DNA from: an uncultured Ruminococcus sp.
Lineage (GTDB): Bacteria; Bacillota; Clostridia; Oscillospirales; Ruminococcaceae
Reading direction: 5' to 3'
NCBI GenBank assembly: GCA_900553675.1
Contig: USEH01000003.1
Coordinates: forward strand, 1 to 31,177
Length of the DNA: 31,177 nucleotides
Shown piece after piece: positions 29,865-31,177 of the stretch. Position 1 is the stretch's first letter, and every line of letters starts with the position of its first letter. Below the pieces are notes generated by a model, which saw only the letters and a list, made by a program, of their open reading frames with translations, was not told the origin of the DNA and made no database searches. Made by a program: the position numbers and the translations under genes.

Positions 29865-30434
29865 CTATTCATATCGGTTTTTATATAAAATCCTTGCATC
29901 GGCAGTATGCTTTTTGACAAACTCCGTTTTAGCTTGGGTGTAGCCGTCCCTGTCATGCTCGAATTGATGCCACAGGCTCAGCTTCAGCCGCTCATACTCC
30001 TTTGCAATGCGTGGATTGTCGTTTAGATAGTCCCGAAAATACAGCTCGTCATTATCCCCCGCAAAGCGAAGATGGAGATGATAGACCTTATCCGCAAAGC
30101 CGTTTTCGGTGTAGCCGCGGTTGAAGGACACCCTGCCCTCCGACTCCGACATCTTAATAAAGCCGCATTTCGTAATCAGCTCGATAACGGCGGGCATGCT
30201 CTCGTCGTGAGAAATCTCGACAAGGATATCAATAATCGGCTTCGCCCAAATTCCGTTTACAGCAGTGCTGCCGATGTGACTTATGCGGATAATTTTGCGG
30301 GATAATAGTGCGCCGCGCAGAATGTCCGCCATTTCCTCATATTGCTTTTTCCATTCGCCGCTGTGCTCGGTCAGCTTAATGGGAAAGAGCGACCATAATT
30401 CTTCAAGAGTCATTTGGGATAGTGGTTTGGGCAT
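29865..30434 (-). CDS. GrpB-family (UPF0157) nucleotidyltransferase-like protein
   Basis: A 189-aa protein of the GrpB/UPF0157 family, a nucleotidyltransferase-fold family of unknown substrate. It shows the family marks HIGSTAVNGIWAKPIIDILVEI (about 64-85; GS and D-I-L form the core active-site pattern), YHLHLRFAGDNDELYFRDYL (about 130-149) and a basic C-terminal helix (YTQAKTEFVKKHTADA). A proline is usual where this protein has Asn in TAVNGI. The ATG at 30432-30434 follows GGAGG by 8 nt; the longer frame to 30470 overlaps that SD and is not used. A TATAAT-like -10 with a weak -35 is visible about 115 nt upstream. Confidence 0.87.
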   Translation of the reverse strand: MPKPLSQMTLEELWSLFPIKLTEHSGEWKKQYEEMADILRGALLSRKIIRISHIGSTAVNGIWAKPIIDILVEISHDESMPAVIELITKCGFIKMSESEGRVSFNRGYTENGFADKVYHLHLRFAGDNDELYFRDYLNDNPRIAKEYERLKLSLWHQFEHDRDGYTQAKTEFVKKHTADARILYKNRYE

Positions 30435-30669
30435 TTTTAAATCCTCCGTTGGTGATTTTCGGCTCTGCAATACATCCGCAAGCTATAATGCGGCGAGAAA
30501 GCAGGCTAATCCCGTGAAAAGATAAGCCGTGCAAGACAAAATCAGGTTATCAGCTATATTATACTCTATTTTTTGGCAAACTGCAAGCAGCTCGGCGGAC
30601 GCTGACTAATCCTGATAAATCGGAAATCCCTGTGAGAAGGCTTCAATTCCTTGTTAGGGAGGATTATTC

Positions 30670-30698
30670 TTGACTTTTTCTAAGCCGTATGTTACTAT
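30670..30698 (+). promoter_or_regulatory. Promoter-like sequence before tandem palindromes
   Basis: TTGACT (30670-30675), 17 nt, then TACTAT (30693-30698). No clear gene follows; three palindromes begin about 15 nt downstream of the expected start point. Confidence 0.45.
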
Positions 30699-30704
30699 TT
30701 TTCG

Positions 30705-30849
30705 ATTAAAAAGTGTCCAGACCAAACTTGGTCGTGACCAAACTTGGTCGTGACCATGCATGGTCATTAAATCGGTGCAAAATCCCATCGTATAGCGGTT
30801 TTGTGGCGATTTTATGCGGGTTGCCAAAGCAACCCCTGTACACTTTTTT
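30705..30849 (+). ncRNA. Candidate small RNA or attenuated leader
   Basis: From the promoter at 30670-30698 a transcript would cross the three palindromes, an imperfect repeat AAATCG...CAAAA with TTTTG...CGATTT (about 30769-30813), and a hairpin GGGTTG-ccaaag-CAACCC (30818-30835) followed 8 nt later by TTTTTT (30844-30849). No family is recognised. The 92-codon frame at 30801-31079 has no SD and low-complexity basic sequence, so I do not call it. The remaining 31080-31129 is AG-rich and shows no gene. Confidence 0.25.
30720..30765. promoter_or_regulatory. Three tandem 14-nt palindromes (operator cluster)
   Basis: GACCAAACTTGGTC (30720-30733), the same again (30736-30749), and GACCATGCATGGTC (30752-30765) are each separated by GT, a strict 16-nt period. 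The third is a perfect palindrome, and the first two have GACCAA/TTGGTC arms. The layout suggests cooperative binding of a dimeric repressor, or hairpins in a small RNA. Confidence 0.75.
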
Positions 30850-31129
30850 ACGGAAAATTAGTATTACTCCAGCATAACCGTTTTTCGGCTGTGCGGGAGG
30901 TTTTTAGTGAGGTTAAAATTGATGCTGTTAATCTGAGCATACTTGCAACAAACAAGCCGCGAAAGCGGCGAGAAAAGCAGGCGAAGCCGGAGACAAAGAA
31001 TAAATCGCCTCAGGCGATACCGCCACTTTTCACTTTTCTCTCTTATCTTTTATCTGGAAAAGCCGCCCAAGCATATTAGAGAAAAGAGAAGAGAGAAGAG
31101 TGAAAAGATAAGAGTACCAAAATGTGCAA

Positions 31130-31174
31130 TCAGCACATAGGTAAGTCCAGAATGTCAGCACATAGGTAAGTCCA
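31130..31174. repeat. 20-nt direct repeat at the window edge
   Basis: TCAGCACATAGGTAAGTCCA occurs at 31130-31149 and 31155-31174, a 25-nt period. It may continue beyond the window. It could be the end of an insertion element with multiple terminal repeats, or a binding-site array. Confidence 0.6.
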
Positions 31175-31177
31175 CGT

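Noticed and set aside
31020..31120. AG/CT-rich inverted repeat as a CRISPR or terminator
   Set aside because: The two purine-rich and pyrimidine-rich blocks match only in part, and there is no repeat-spacer pattern.
30801..31140. Two overlapping plus frames rich in Arg, Lys and Pro
   Set aside because: No SD, no family, and they lie in hairpins and AG-rich simple sequence.

Overview
The window looks like a chromosome segment from a spore-forming, mid-GC Clostridia, most likely an uncultured gut member of the Oscillospiraceae/Ruminococcaceae. The evidence is a type III glutamine synthetase start, a cotJABC spore-coat operon with a sigma-E-like -10 box, Gram-positive sortases and LPXTG proteins, strong AGGAGG ribosome sites and TTGACA-17-TATAAT promoters. 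I see no rRNA or tRNA gene, no CRISPR array and no complete transposase.

Layout: 1-156 holds the start of glnN (minus). 157-632 holds the glnN promoter, a nested inverted repeat and the cotJ promoter. 633-1737 is cotJA-cotJB-cotJC (plus). 1741-4546 is an accessory islet (a shortened Xre regulator, an SDR dehydrogenase, a DUF3791 pair) bounded by direct copies of one terminator plus the 3' end of a sortase gene. 4503-16361 is one minus-strand pilus operon. In transcription order it encodes a coiled-coil protein, signal peptidase I, a giant adhesin, the backbone pilin, a class C sortase, an LPXTG accessory pilin and a second sortase. 16492-22101 is an array of five separately transcribed secreted proteins. 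Four of them end in the same PA[D/E]TG-hydrophobic-KRK anchor, and they share promoter and leader features. 22530-23378 is rplM-rpsI (plus). 23379-28735 is a second accessory region with an AT-rich HNH endonuclease gene, a nucleotidyltransferase, an AraC regulator and an HTH-VOC fusion, again bounded by duplicated gene 3' ends. 28651-30434 has a frameshifted Xre-TPR regulator and a GrpB-family gene. 30541-31177 has no clear gene but holds three tandem palindromes and a short direct repeat.

How the genes work together: the operon from 16361 down to 4503 holds everything expected for a sortase-built pilus. Signal peptidase would mature the precursors, the class C sortase would polymerise the LPETG backbone, the giant LPQTG protein would be the tip adhesin, and the 342-aa LPQTG protein with the last sortase would serve the base or wall attachment. 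As read here, the backbone gene has an in-frame TAA and the adhesin gene has a +/-1 frameshift, so the pilus is off, decaying, phase-variable, or affected by sequence errors. Two more +/-1 frameshifts (about 4290 and 29160) make sequence quality a live question.

The most unusual pattern is structural. Three accessory segments are flanked by imperfect direct copies of a native gene's 3' end and/or terminator (92-96, 62 and 112 nt), with no recombinase visible inside.
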